A DNA stretch of 64,000 nucleotides from Laetiporus sulphureus 93-53 (GCF_001632365.1 NW_024468520.1:535875-599874); one strand, 5' to 3'. Shown: positions 12,986-27,075, counted from the first letter of the stretch. Program-made: numbers and translations. Notes: generated from the sequence alone by a model not told the origin.

Positions 12986-15900
12986 GTCCAATGTGCAGTC
13001 AATCGACTGTGCGCTCACTACGCTACTGTCGGGCTGCTACCACCTCTCGGAGAGAATGGATTACCTCCACCGCGAACGATTGCAGTTTTGACGTCTACCG
13101 TGATTGATGAATCGCTCCTGGAGATTGCCCTTGCGAAGCTGGGGCTTAGCCCGCTGCTGTTCTCCGTCAACAATTCAGTTCCTGCAGTCGCTCACCTATG
13201 CAAAGATTACACACTCAACGCACCTCATATACGGGTCGAAGTTTGTAAATAAAGCACATGAGGCGCGGAAGATATTGGTAGGGCAGGGTCATAACGTGAA
13301 AATCGTACCGGATAAACGGTTTCCTCTGTGGGGACCGCACGGCGCAGAGAGAGCCAGCATCAAGTCGTTTTCTGCGGTGCTGCAAGCAAGAGACGAACAA
13401 GATCGAGTTGCAGTAATTCTGCGTTCATCTGGATCAGTGCGTTGTTGTGCGTTATACTAGTTGTTACACTTGACAGCTGACGGTAGGGCTTGTGTCCTTA
13501 CTTAGACTGGTTTCCCAAGCCCTCTAAGTCACGCATCTAGTGATGATAGCAGATGTTGCTGGCTTTGTGAGGAAGACCGTATTCAGTGCTCTTCCCGTCT
13601 TCCACGGCTTTGGTCATTACAACGTGTGCGCATGCACTCCTCCAGACCATCGTTTGAAAATTCACCTTTGTTACCTCAGATTTCGTTTCTATTAATCCGG
13701 TGTTCCCTTTGTTCTCATGCCGCTTCATCTGCCATTGACGTCCGTTGACGTCCGCGAATACATGCAAGGTCATAAAGGCAATCACAGTTCCATGTCCGCT
13801 TTTCTTTGCTGTTCACTACGTCATCAAGGTATAGAACATTATGCTGGAAGTGCGATTAATGCTCAACTCTTTGCAGCTCCTTGGAGAGACAGAAGCAGGA
13901 GTGAATGCTCTTGCGGCCTTCGAAAGCATCACTTTTCCGGGCTCCCGTGCCCGTAAGCTCTCTATATAACGTTTTGTGAAATCTAAGCATAATTCCATGC
14001 TGTTAGGACGACTTGGGTGATCGACTGACCGCAGGGAGCCAATATAAACGTTATATATGGCACGGCTGAGGTAAGGCGTCGTCTTCCGTACGTTTGGACC
14101 ACATCTCAAGAGCATTCAGACAGGCTCTCTAATCAGATCGACACGCGATTTCAAGAATGACAAGGCATGGAACTGGCTGAGGCTACAGGGGCCTATAGCG
14201 GATTACTTGGTGATGGAGGACCGCGGTTCAAACACGTTCGAGTCCGTTGTCGAAGATGGCTTGCCTGCGAAGATCCAATCGCACCGCCCTGACGGATCGT
14301 ACGCGACGAACGATTTCTTCTTGCGGCATCCTGTGCACTCTAACTGGTACAAGTACATTTGGCAGCTGGACGACATGCTGGTACAGGTGCTGGGCGAAAA
14401 GACGAACTTAGGTAAGTATTTTGAACGCTAATGTCAGATAAACATTGACGGAATGCCAATCCAAAGTACCAAACGAGCTCTCCATCCGTGGCAATAGTCC
14501 TTATGTGGGGGAGGCGATCGCCTTTGGGGAAGGCAGGCTGCAGGTTGGGTGTCTGATTCTTCCCTCAAAGCTCGGTAAAGACTTGGCGAAAACATTCATG
14601 GAGAAGGTTTGGCCCGGCATCGAGGACGCAAATGCTCAGGCTCCGACACATTCAAGGATCCTACCAGAGATGGTATATATATCTTGGAGTACTTCGATCA
14701 AGTATTTATTTACTTGTGCTGCCTCTGATACAGGACATTACGCTTTGCACAGCTATGGAACCACAGTAAGTTGTGGATAACAATTTTGGTGGGGAGCATG
14801 TATAGACTTTGCGAGTCCAGATTCCGCAAGCCACAAAGATGTCCATCCTCCTGCCAGCGTGCTACGCAAAGTTTTAAGACATAGTAGGTGCGCCACCAAG
14901 TCGTCTGCAGCGTGCTTCTCGACCGAAGTTGGACCTGCAATACAGACTAAGTATACGACCGCTTGGAGAACGGCTCCCGTGCGACTAAGCTTGATCTCAA
15001 CAAGTCTGCGTTGGAAGTCTTCATCTCGAACGCAATTGCTCAAGCGCTCGGAGGTTGAGGGCAGTCAAGCTAACAATGACAGCTGATCTCTTCGCGTTCG
15101 GCGTTGACCCCCTTCAAGCCACACGGATCCGTAACATATGCCAGAACGAGTTGGAACTGAATGGTAGGACATTTGGACAGAACGGTGAGACCATCGTGAT
15201 AGCATTAAGGGGCATATTCTGACCTTTCAGGTTCACGTAGTGGTACACGAGAACCCATCCGTTGAGAAGTGAGTTGCAATTGTTTACCATTTCAATCTTG
15301 GACTCATGTCCTTCACCTCAGGCTTGCTCAATATATCATTGCCATATGGTTTGACGGAGATGCAGCCAAGTCTGATGAAGATCAACATGCAACAATGCTC
15401 GCTATGACCGAGAGATGGAGCGCGAGGCTTGACCTATCACAGAAAGCATCTCAGAATGGCCAGGAGATGGTACTCGTCTGATAGACCATCGTACGTGCAC
15501 AACTTACATCTGTCTTCGGAGGTTAAGCCAAAGTGGTACTGTGTAGGTGTTGACAGGAGGTTCCCTCGCGCACATATGCTCCAGCAGCTCGTCTTACTGC
15601 CACCTATCTCGCGTGTCATCTGTTTCTCTCGAGCAAAGTCGCATGCCGATTCTCTCGCTCGGCTGCAGAAATCTCTTTCTATTCGACGATTAGCTCTGTT
15701 GTCGGAGGAATGGACGAAAGTCGAATCACTTGCCGCAAACGTGAATGAGGACAGACTTGGCCTTTCGCCTGACGCATTTTTGAATCTGCTATCCGAGGTG
15801 ACTGAGGTGATAAGCGTGAATGGCCTTGATGTGATTGAGAACGGGGGATTCATTGCAATACACTCGTTCAGAATGCCTGGCCGGTGAACTTCAAGATGAG

Positions 15901-16829
15901 TGTCGACTCGTATGATGAGCAGCACATCGGAGGCACGCTCAATTTGATCAACCCATGCCCATGCTCGATGAGGCCCCGGCGACCATCTTTCCTTTTCAGC
16001 TCGTCCATTGCTACTCGGCGGGGTCTACACATCCTGTTTGCAACGAAAACTTTCCATCAATGCCATTCACAGCGCTCGGAACCGGGTACGGGAGGATCAA
16101 ATGGGTTGTAGAGAAGCTATGCGAGCGCGCGGCGCAGGATGCATCAATCAGCATAGGCGTTCTCAGAGTTGGTCAACTGGTCGGCGATACTGAGAAGTAA
16201 GTGCATCGATACTGTAGTATAAAACCTTCTCGACACAGTCATGTCTGGAACGAGACGGAAGCCTGGCCGCTCATGTTCAAATCAGTGAAGGCAACAGGAG
16301 TGCTGCCTCGACTAGATGACTCGCGCAGCATCAGCGTTGTACGCTATCCCTCGCCACTAATAGTCTGGCATACAGAAGCTGCAATGGCTCCCGATGAACG
16401 TCGCAGGTCGTGTAATCGCTAAAATTGTAACGTAGCCCGAACGACGTAGGGCAGCTGTATAACACGTCATCAATCCTAACACGGAAGCCAGCTGGGATAC
16501 TGTCTTGGCAGGATTGAAGCAATCTGGCGTAGTGTTCGAAGCAATGGATCGCACTGAGTGGCTCGACCGCTTGGAGCAGTCAGATACAGACGGCGAGCGT
16601 ACCCCAGCCATCAAGCTTTTGGTGAGAGATTCTGTTCAATCTTCTACGAGGACGAGGCATGCTGAACACGATTTTCGCATCCATATTACCGCAACCGCTT
16701 TGGTAGCGCAAGCAAACGGGAGCCGGTGAAGTTCAGCGTGGACAAGATGAGCAAAGCCGCACTCGAAGTACCGCTAGTGCACCTGCCCTCTCAGAAGAAC
16801 TCGTCGGCAAGTGGGTGAAGCATTTTTAG
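12986..16829 (+). pseudogene. NRPS-like adenylate-forming reductase, broken
   Basis: The pieces, in order, give an adenylation domain (PRTIAVLTSTVIDES, a shortened VAVILRSSG core, KTVFSALPVFHGFGHYN, INVIYGTAE, NDFFLRHPVHSNWYKY), a carrier region (FAFGVDPLQATRIRN, where the usual Ser of the D-S-L motif is a Pro), and a C-terminal NAD(P)-binding thioester reductase domain (SRVICFSRAKSHADSLARLQ, NAWPVNFKMSVDSYDE, TALGTGYGRIKWVVEKLCER). It ends SEELVGKWVKHF and a TAG at 16827. Such enzymes activate an acid as AMP ester, load it on a phosphopantetheine arm and release it as aldehyde. Many introns keep good borders, for example 15812-15872. It is disabled by several stops (TAA after KIHLCYLRF.. at about 13694, TAA near 14877, TAG and TAA near 16434-16460), a frameshift near 14033, loss of the TGATG loop before the reductase domain, and an apparently absent start. 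Confidence 0.82.
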
Positions 16830-17655
16830 ATTGAGACATAGTTGATTGGAATGGTTGGGCAGTATACACCGGCGATTTGTATGTATTGGTACTATGGAAG
16901 ATATGCCCTCATAGTGAGGTGATATGAATACATACACATCGGTGACTAGTATGCTTCCTGAAATCAATTTATTCCCTTATCTTGCATCGTGTGCATTCCT
17001 CTGCAGGTTAAGAACTGGCTGAGATCGTGAATAACCGCAATGCCCATCGAATAAGTCGCATATTCTGCATCCTGAAACAAGATATAAACATGGGCAGGCA
17101 GAAGAAAGACTTCGTAGGTTAAGCCATCTTCTTTGAGACTTCAGAGTCCTCTGCCTTCGCTTTTATCAACCTCTCCGAGCGCTGCTGTCAGATGTCCAAC
17201 TGGAGGCGCATCTCAGTCCATGCATCGTCCTCGGGATCCTATTGTTCAGTCATGGCACGGTCCTCCATTCCAAGTCTGCGGGGAGGCGGTCGGCGAGTAT
17301 CTAAACTGCTGGATTACTCGCACTTGTGACCGTCTATCCGGGTGAACGTCGCACAGAGCTCTCGCAGGGTATGTGATCAGGAAATCTCACACTGTGACAC
17401 AATTGACCTACTAATCGCCATGTTTCAGACGTACCCTAATCTAACAGAAGGCCCTTCCGCGTACGATCTGCTCACGACATAGCGCTGCAGCAAGTTTAAA
17501 AAAATGTATTACTGTGACATCTGGTGAATGCGCACCGATTCCCCTCTAGCTTCTATGGGAAATAACACTCGGTGTGCAAGGGGTGTCGATCTGTCACCAA
17601 TCATCATGGCTGCCTGTGTTATTAGCTCAGGGGACTCATCAACGTGAGGGATATT
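16830..17655. other. Intergenic, tail-to-tail between reductase remnant and regulator
   Basis: About 0.8 kb with no supported gene. One short plus frame (17133-17345) has no recognisable content. Confidence 0.5.
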
Positions 17656-19025
17656 CTACGTGCCATTGCCAGCAAGAGAAGCACTTGACGAATAATGTCC
17701 GAAATTCTGGTCCGTGTGGTGAGTCATCTTGATTCGCTTGGCTGTTTGGTGCTGGTTGTCGCTGCCGCTCCGATCCTCAATTGCACGCTTCTTGGAAGAC
17801 GTTACGGATGATGCCCGCGCAAGCTGCTCGTTTGGCGTCACTCCGGGGCTATCCACGCGCTCCATGAGAGCTCCCGATTCTTGTGGCGATGTACCCTGCT
17901 TGATGCGACTCTCGCGGTCGGTGGGCCCAGGCCGATGTAGAGAATACAATCGCCCCAGAGAGCTAGCTTTCTTCGGCGCCAGCAGGAAGTGTGCGTTGGA
18001 TGAGAATGTAGACGTGAACTGCAGTGGAGTATTCTCCTGTTGCTGTGCAGCTGCGATGTCAGCCTTGTCTGCGATCGATAATGCTTCATGAATTACGATA
18101 TACACAAGATTAAAGAAATTTCTAACCGTTTGCTCGTTCGGTCAGTTCAAAGTCAACTCTCCAACCCTTATCAGGGCGTTCTTCCATGTAGAACGGAGCT
18201 AAAAGTTGGGATTTGGTTGTACGAGCTTCCGGCAATTGCTTCCCAGTATGGCCCTGTTCAACGATAGCGTAGTAAGTCGCGGTCAATTTTTCAATCGACG
18301 TGACGTACGAAAGGGCCTGAATCCACCTCACTCAGCACGATACGTGCCGAAGGATCGTTCCAGAGCGTGACCATCAATTCCTTCGCGTGGGGGTCTTGAG
18401 AAGTCATGATTTGCGTTAAAAGACCCTCTACTCGACGTAGCCTGTTCTCAATCTCGCGCAGATATCCTTTTCGTGGTCCCCGCTTGGACATAACTGATAT
18501 GAAATAAGAATATGCAACTCCAACTACATTGCTCCACATACCTGGAAAATTGCAGTCTTCGATAGTAGACTATTAGTGCAAAAACTGGGCAACATCGTAA
18601 CATTCTTACCTGCGAGGTCTTGCACACAGCGAGCACACTTGATGTCTCTTGGAAGGAGAACTACACACTTTGCTTTAAGCTTCCGACATCTCTGGCAGGC
18701 TGAGTCAAGGAATATCTGAGTTGCGTGATCGTAGTTCAGACATGATTGCATGATAGTCACCTATGGAACTCCTTGTCCTACGTGGGGCACTCATCCGACC
18801 TAGATTTCCCTCTTTAACAACAAGGTGGTGAGAGGAACGGTTCAGTTCAGGATCTTGCGTCACGCTGGACATTGAACTTGGGCTCATCAAGGTAACAGGA
18901 GAACCTGGTTGAGTCTGTGATTCAACAGTTGCTGTTGTTCGAGACGCGTCCGCGCTTGCGTGACCAACGAAAATCAATCGTAATCTTTCTCGCCATCCCG
19001 GTATTAGGCGACGTGTGAGGAGCAT
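17656..19025 (-). CDS. Zn2Cys6 transcription factor
   Basis: Six exons on the minus strand join in phase with GT-AG borders: 18761-19025, 18610-18699, 18542-18556, 18309-18493, 18127-18253, 17656-18068. This gives 364 residues. Residues about 85-125 form a complete zinc binuclear cluster: CQRCRKLKAKC, nine residues, CARC, six residues, then the sixth Cys in DCNFP. It is followed by the usual linker KRGPRKGYLREIENRLRRVE, which leads into a coiled-coil dimerisation segment. The C-terminal 137 residues are Ser/Gln-rich and carry a KKRAIED and KRIKM basic patch that may serve as a nuclear signal. No large fungal_trans middle domain is seen, so the protein is short for the family. The ATG at 19023-19025 is the first in frame; a later Met (MSPSSM) is also possible. 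The sixth cysteine lies on a 15-base exon. The neighbouring reductase remnant suggests, but does not prove, a former secondary-metabolism unit. Confidence 0.88.
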
Positions 19026-22000
19026 AACCGTTTGCTATATTTACAGCCTAGAATGCCGAATTGCCGAAAAGGCTACTACCATCATTTGCCCTCCTCTCTA
19101 TCCTTGATGTTTATCCCCCGAAACAGCAACCACTGGCCACGAAGTGACATCAGAAAGACCACTTTACCATTAAGTGTCGCCAGCACTGATCAACGTTAAC
19201 ATGATGCTGGAATGTATACTAGAATCTATATTAGATCTAGGATATGTGTCTTACACCCGTTGTTACGTAGTCATTCAGCAGACCCGACGTGGGTGTGCTG
19301 GCATTTCCAAGTTGCTATTGAATCCAAGCTTGCGGTGGTTCACAGAGGCCCAATATCATGGCTCGTCTGCAGCCGACTGTTGTGAGCCAGTACACTACCG
19401 GTGATTACGTCCGATCGAGAACATACCTAGATAGTCTCGCAGCAGTCATCAGATCATTCACGAGTCTTTCACGAGATACGCACGGATTGTTGAATTAAGG
19501 GACAGATGCGGAGCAGAACTTGAAGTCACCAGTCCGAAGATCAGAGTTCTAGTAAAGCAGCACCTCAGTAGGTTCCAGATTAAGTTAGATACAGCGTGAG
19601 ATGACCTACTGTTCTTCTCTTTCTGTGCCAAAGTTTGACAAATAAGTAAGAGCACATTGTGGATCCCACTGCAGCAGGATCATCAAAGATCAGGGTGAGT
19701 ACCATGTGCGATTTAAGCAGGTACAATGTGGTAGCTATGAAGTTTGTAAGAAACTGCAAAAAGTAGAGGTGCCCGCTCAGTGATCCGAAACTGAAAGGCG
19801 CAACAACTCCTCACGCAGACGCCGTGGCTGGTACTGGGCCATGTGCGAAGCGAGAGTTTATGCTGGCGAGTCCACCAGCTGCATCGCCCTTCAGCTGCAA
19901 TATCAATAGAGTTGTCAGCCATCGCGGTTGTTGCTGAACCAATCATGTGCAGATAACTTGGAGGAACGCTGCCAACGCTTGACAATCTATTCCTCAGCGG
20001 AAGATTTCAGCACTGATAGCTCTGTCGATACAATGTACGTACGAATTTGCATTCATAGAGATGAACCTGATTATACACGCGAAAGTATTCTATTTCGCTG
20101 GATGCTACTGGCTTCTATCCGCACTTATTGGCGCTTGCGCACGTCCTGCATATCAGGAACAACTGATAGAATCTTTGCAGATATTTTATGAGTCGCAACA
20201 TCTCTGAGTGGAGTGTATGCTTACCATAGGCCACTTGAGACACTTCCTCTCGAGACCAGAGACGGTTCAAATTTGGATGAGCAAACGAATCATTATTTAC
20301 AAGGCAATGTCAATAGTCAAAATAACTTCAGTGCATACAATTTGGTTGGCCATTCAAGTCGATATTTGAATGCACTAGAACGCGGCAAATTGAGAGAAGA
20401 GGTCCATGGGCCACTTCTGTAAACTCGGACGCCAAGCGTCTGCGAATGTTTAGCTTCATTTGACCCACTTCCTGCCGTAAAGGTCAGCAGCTCGTCGAGA
20501 GCGACCCAGAGTCCCGATGTTGGACCCATCGAATTGGTCGAAGGCAGTTGTATTTGGTAACTCACGGAGCCGATGTCAGACGTTTGCCGAGCAGCGAGCG
20601 GTAGCGCTTCTGAAGCCCTGGAGCGGCGTTTTCTATTGATTCCATGAAAATGCACGGAAAGAGCACCGATTTCGAACACGCATGGACCCGGACTCACGAT
20701 GGACTTTCCTATACCACAGGCGCAACGACGTAAACACAAGCCCGGAAAAGCATTGACGAGGTTAACGCAACGATTCTAGCCTTGTGATGGGTACTATTTC
20801 TCAGTCGTCGTGTGTTGCAGAGGAATCCGGATTCGAACCACGAGGTCGGGCAGGAGACGACGTTTCTGTGGTGGGTCGATATGATGCTATTCGGAAGAGC
20901 TTCGCATGGAAACAGAGACAATCAAAGAGCGCGTATCTTAGGCGACACTAGTAGCGTTGGTGTGTCGCTGAGCTAGGATCAGTTCAGGTCTGCGATCTGA
21001 GATCTGATCCCTCAATTAGTGAACACATTATCACGAAGTGACACGTCAAGAATGTTGCATGTGGATGACCGATGGCACGGCCTGTATGGTAGAACCAGAA
21101 GCAAGAGCAACGGAACTAAGCGGTTCCTCTTCACAACGGCACCGATGGTTGAACTTACTGCCTCGTTGTTGTCGGATCTGCAGGCTTGGCACCGCGCGAT
21201 GTGGGTTGCTAAATTTGGGCCAATCATGCAGCAACAGCTTCCGGAACCATTTGTGATAATGTTCGATCGGCGGGCGCTGACTTGGCTAACTCGGCGCCGC
21301 TCCGATGCTAGATGGATCGATTTTACGGAAGCGAATTTCATATTTCAGCTTAGGTAGCGCCGGCTAATCTGATGCCAGTTACCTTGTCTCCGTAACACTT
21401 CGAGATATGCTCCTCTAAGACATCGGCATATCAGCCGCTGACATATCGGTCTTTGACGTTCTCGAGTCTGAGAAGTGCTCTGTCCAAATCCATAGGAGCT
21501 GAACGCTGCGCGCTCATCCGCGAGTCGGACGCTACAGACTATACCTAATGTGCGTCCGAGAATCAAACACCTTGTTCACGCCCTGTCGATTTTTATGAAA
21601 GCCTCGAGATCGTTCCGCTGAAACACTCCTTCAGAGCACGCAAAATTTAGTTGATGTTATGCAACGACATACCTAGGAATATCGAAGAAGATGGATGGTA
21701 GTCATGCATTGTCACAAGGGGATCGTGCTAGCACTGTGGAATAGTCGGCGGAGCTCCCGCGCCCCATAAAAGAGGCTCTACATTCTTGACACTCAGACCA
21801 AGAAACATTCACGAGGCCCTCAAAGCTCCGGGAGAATGATCTCCAGTAGAAAATCCCGCAGAATGGAAGAAAGAAAACGAACTGATGGCATTTTGCAATC
21901 AGCGAAACGTCCAGAGTCATCGTTCGCACACGGCCTACGTGAATGAAGGCAAAACCACAATCATGAAAGCATGACATTTTAGGCAAGCGAACCTGTCCCG

Positions 22001-22833
22001 CATCCGGGCGTACCCAAAAAGAAACATCCACATCAAGTCGAAATCCTTCGATAATCACGCCCATTCAGTAAGACACCGGAAGCTGGACGTGCTCACCTCG
22101 CATCAGTGTGGCCGTATGCACCGTTGCCGTGGAGAGCTTCACGTTACCGCGTTCCACTTGACGGACATGCAATTCACGGTGAGAAATTCACTTCACTTCC
22201 CTCCCTGCAATGCGTGTGTCATGCTCGAAGGTTGGGATTGTAGAGCAAGCCCACACGAGTAGCAATGGGTGGCAGTACTTGCGCAACTGCAGGCTAGCCT
22301 CCGTAGCGTATTCGGGCAATGGAAGGGCGGGCGGTCTCCTTGAGTGTCAGGTCGAGATAGTTGATACACACTTAAGCAAGGAAGGCTTGAGCCACGCCTT
22401 CGATAGTGCTACACACCAGGAGCATGGTGGGTAGAGTGCAAGAGATATGCTGTCTTTCGCCGCCTGCGCAGACAGCTACAATTAGTGACATGTCGACATG
22501 GAAATCAAATTATCTCGTACAATCACCATTCATTCTTTCGTATCATAGCTGACGACCTGTGCACGCAGTTGGAGTGCGACACTCCGGTCACAGGCGCACA
22601 AGACAAGACACGAGCATTCTATACAAATAACAAGATTAGGAACCTTTCATCAACACCCTTTATCAGTCTGACGGCCGATAGTGTGACTCACAGTCTTACT
22701 AAGTGCATGAGCATGTAACTTCAGTCAAATCAATGAGTGATGGTCCGTTCCCTAGTGCTCCATTCAGAGCGTCACTGCGACAGATGATGAGCATACTGGT
22801 AGGTAATACAACCGTCCACCAACGAGGACTTAC
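19026..22833. other. No recognisable gene
   Basis: About 3.8 kb. A GTG-started 140-codon open frame on the minus strand (20317-20739) and a GTG-started 112-codon frame on the plus strand (21019-21357) have no recognisable domain and may be chance. Nothing else stands out. Confidence 0.45.
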
Positions 22834-22987
22834 CGAACAGCCCACTGAGCGCTGCAAATAATGTCGCTGAAACGGCGCAGACGAGAAGCACGACCCGGTC
22901 AATTTCGGTCCTGGGCCTATTCGTACTAAACCAGTTGCATCGGGCCTGACTAGAACTCTCAGAACTAGGCACGCAAGGGACGGGCAT
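22834..22987 (-). CDS. Possible first exon of a single-pass membrane protein
   Basis: An ATG at 22985-22987 on the minus strand opens a 51-codon exon that ends at a textbook donor (GTAAGTCC, just below 22834). The product has a Ser/Arg-rich start, then a hydrophobic segment VVLLVCAVSATLFAALSGLF that fits one membrane helix. The next exon could not be fixed: the acceptor near 22780 leads to a stop in the resulting phase. It may be a decayed gene or chance; no family is recognised. Confidence 0.25.
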
Positions 22988-25900
22988 ATCGTATAACGAA
23001 GGTTGGTACTGGGAAGCTCGATAGGCCGGACACCTGATTGCAACACCATCTATGTGTCGATGGGCCTCAATACAGTTCGCGAATCCATGGTGTATGTCGT
23101 TGATGTATCGCAGAGACAAGCTGTGTATTTTTACGCCAGCTGAGAGTAATCAACATGTAGAATGTAAGCGCGTAGCAGTGCAGTGAGGCGTATTGTGCCA
23201 GAAAAAAACGATGCTGCTAGGCAAGCAGTGGAAGTCGCTGCGAGAGAATAGGCAGGTCGACGAGCCTGATTGTCCAGGTCAACATAAGTTGTCTCAAGAA
23301 TAGTTGGCCGTGACATTCGCACGGTGAGGCGATGCATGCTTGAACCCGCCTCCTATGCCGTGACTGCGAGCGATCCTGGTGCACATTAAAGTCCTGTATA
23401 AACGAGAGCAATGGCCCACGTTGAGCACAGTTAGTTTGTCCTCTGTCAGTCTGCTTCGGTCATGATCCCTTGTAACAATGTGCATGTCCTCGCAGCGGTT
23501 ACAGTGGAAGACTATCGGCTCGCCATGGAACGTCGGGGACTCTCCAGAACCCACACTCCTTCTAGTGACTCGAGGGATGCAGACATGCATGGCCGACGAA
23601 GTGCAATAGGGTATCGTCCCAACGAGATCTATAGCACTGCACAGAGTAGTTCTAGTCCTGCAGCAGAAGGCAGAGGTAGTCAATGTTGCTCGTCCTTAGT
23701 CAATGGTATGCCTTCTTTTCAAAGAGAGGAACAGTTTATGGATCCATCTCTTGTAGCGACGAATGCCACAAACCACCAACCCGTACCAAACGCGCGTCCT
23801 GCAGACATTGCGAATGCGCTACACTCATGGATCAAAGCGTGTATACCATTGTGGCAGTGACGACATCTGCTAGACTCGCAAGAGAAACATGAGATATTAC
23901 CTGCAGGAGCGAAGCCAGGCCGGTATGCTGCAAATGTCAGTTTAAACATCACCAGATTCATGCCATGCAGACCTAGGGAATAATTATATGAGGATTTGAT
24001 GGGATTCTACAAGCATCCTATCCCCGTCATGCCGAATCCAAGAGCCGGGTGGCAAGTAAAGCTGCGACAGAACTTTACCCCAGATGACGGTATACCGACT
24101 ATGGCGACTGGAGGGCAGGAGCCGGACACTAGCACTGCTGCTATACGAAGTAACGAGGAACGCGGACAAGCTATCCGATCTACGAGACTCACCATGTCAA
24201 CAAGGAAGGAGGTCGATGTGCCGTACACGTCAGCAATGTTGGCCAACGTCCCCCACATCATCGGGGAAATGCACATGGATTGAATGTCGAAAATGAGCCT
24301 TTGGAACCGCTTCATAGTCATCAGGGACTACTCTACACATCGTCGACGAGGATTCATGGCGAACTGCATGATTTGGTGCAATTTGAGCTGGAGGACGGTA
24401 GAATGCCGTCAGGATCGCTGCGTCGCTCCGAGGTGCTTGGGGAACTAGGTGATATGATCGTAGCGAAGGTATGCCTTACGCCAAACTCATCCAACGCACC
24501 GTACTCAAGCAGCTGAACAAGGGATGACAAAGGCGAAATGTCAGTAATCTCGGTCATCACAGCAAGACATCGCACGCACCATTTCGCAGAAGTGCTCAAA
24601 CTTCCTCACGTCGTAGGCAAGCCGGCGTATCCGTTGCGTATCCGGTCCTTTCACTAAATCGCAACAACAAGGCTCCACCAGTGCTACACAGCCTTCCTGC
24701 TCGAGCCCTCCCCGCTCACCTCTCACCGCTCATTGCAGAAGCCGTTCATTATAGACGAATGCATAACGACAAAATTGACCTCACAAGGAATTCCATCGCG
24801 TATCTTCACTCCATCGGGTCACGAGCGACGGATGGGGCGTTCGATCTGATGCGCAGAATCAGGGAATGTTCATGGAAGTTGATGACGTCCCTACGCGGTT
24901 GGTCTGCTCTTCTTCGATTGCCGCTGGTACACCTTTGGGATGTGGTGGAGAGGGGAAAGAATTCTGGATGAGGTGCGAGGACCCGATTCATCCGTGGAAC
25001 GGTAAAAGCGCATCTTCATCGGGATGTAATGGCCTGAGAATGACTTGATCGTGCGGAGTGCAAACGTACACATACCATTCGATGGCACAGAAGATGCTCT
25101 ATACATTCCTGCCCTCCTCAATGCCTCCACACCTCTATTGGGAGACCCGCTACATACCCAGAACCAGCACGGTGGATTATTGCCTACACCGGGGGGCCTA
25201 AAAACCTGCACACCAAGGCCGTGCCTTGCTGGCTCGTGCGCGCAAAACAAAAGGTGTCTGGATCTGGCTACAAGAAGACATGGATGTCCGCGTGACGTGG
25301 TGGTGGAGAACCTAGTCTGGCTGCTAGTCAAAGCCTTATGAAACCGTGGACGAGAGAATGGTTGGAATGTACGAGGTTTCCAAGAGACAACGAGGCAGAC
25401 GTTTAAACGACGCAAATGCGCCTGTCTTGGGCAGAGCAAGTTAGATCACTCAGGATCTCGATCGAGCTGCTCTCTGTGGCGCTGCCCGCTCAGGCGCATA
25501 GATCTGTGCCTTGGGCCTTTGCCCCGGATATCCTCCTACTACTCTTGTGTGTCGTTCTACTCTCTCACGGTGAAATATCTTGATTATTATGCTCAACTTT
25601 CAAGTGGTGGCTGCTGGAGAGTCCCCAACACGAGGTAGTTCCATGCGCGCCTTTGCCCTGCCCTGTTGGGCTCAGCGCTCAGCTCTCAAATGCGTCTGCC
25701 TCGGTGTCGAGGAAGAACAACGCGGAATGCAGCATGACATGTTCGGCAATGTCCATGGGCGGAGATGATTACTTTGAGCGCAACGATGACCAGTACCGAC
25801 CCTGCGAACGATAGAGAAAAGGTATGGCGCTGGCCTCTTGCACCTTCAAGATCTCCATGGGGGTTCTTCCATATTCTGCTGATTCTGTAAATAACGCTTG

Positions 25901-27075
25901 CAGGAGCATCACTGTACGAAATTCTGATGTATGACACTTTGTGAACAGCCTTTCTATGCGGATACATGATCTGGCACCTTCCGGTTCCATCACATTTGGC
26001 CGGAAGTGCTCGTGGCGTGCTTGCGGTGTGCTCTCTTCCATAATGTGGGCGTGTGCATCACAAGTTACTGCGAAGCCATTTGCGCTGGGAGCACGGACCC
26101 TTGATGCACCTGATTCTGGGCATATCGCCCTGCATATGCAATCAAGCTCGTTGGAGATCGATATGCCCCAAGAATATCAATCCGTGGCTTCGTATATTTG
26201 TACATGCTCTTTGTCCCTATAAATCTGGCACGGGTGGAGTACTCACACTGAGGTGAGTGATCATCATTCCCAACCTCGGGCACTCTATCATTCCACCACG
26301 CAAAATGCTGGTAGTTTACAACTTAGTGATCCATCACCGCGAGCACCCGACGTAGTCTGAACTCCCCTGATTCCTGCTCGAGTTGACTGCTTTGCTGGCA
26401 AGGGAAGCAGGCCTCTGGCATTCGATGGATACGCGTGAAGGGCTGGCCTTCGAATGACCCAACGCGCCATCTCGGTATCCAACATCGATGATTGGACAAT
26501 TTCAGACAAGTGAAGTGCAAATGCTGAACTGCCTCCTCTCAATTACGACAAAGCACGCTTTCTCTCGACAGTATACATGCGCTGCAAACAAATGTTTTAT
26601 ATAAAAGGGATTTTACCCTACTTGAGCGTTGTTTTTTCAGCGTAATGGGGGGGGCCCACAAATTGGCCCGCATAGGCACGTGATTCAAGGATCTCCCAAG
26701 CGCGCGCTTGGCAGTCTCCGACGGAACTGCCCTTATTCCTTCTATTCACTCGCTTGAAGTGTGTGCGTCCGCCGATATCAGGATGGACAGTATTGTGGTT
26801 ACGCTTTCTTTGGTGTCAGCGAATGTTGGCAGATCACACAACCCATTGTCTCATGAAACATACTCGTATTCACCACATTCAGGCTAGGAAGGGTGCATAC
26901 ATAGAAGAAACCATCTCCACTACTCTGCCATCGTCTGGTTCTACATTCCGGCTCGGCAATCGCCACGTCTCGCCCCTATGCCATCTTATTCTGAGCAACC
27001 ATCCCATCTAGGCCTCTCGGGTTTTTTGCACTTCGAATCTCCAGCGTGTGCTTCAACACTTTCTGTAGCTTCTGC
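22988..27075. other. No recognisable gene
   Basis: Contains an ATG-started, Ser- and Asn-rich 132-codon frame on the plus strand (23462-23860), an open plus frame at 24280-24516 (ELHDLVQFELEDGRMPSG), and one at 25045-25341, none with a domain I recognise. A run of G/C (GGGGGGGCCC) lies near 26650. Both strands are open over several of these, so coding status is uncertain. Confidence 0.4.

Noticed and set aside
20815..20860. Sequence with GGTTCGAATCC on the minus strand, like a tRNA T-arm
   Set aside because: The flanking bases do not form a T-stem, and no acceptor, D or anticodon stem could be built.
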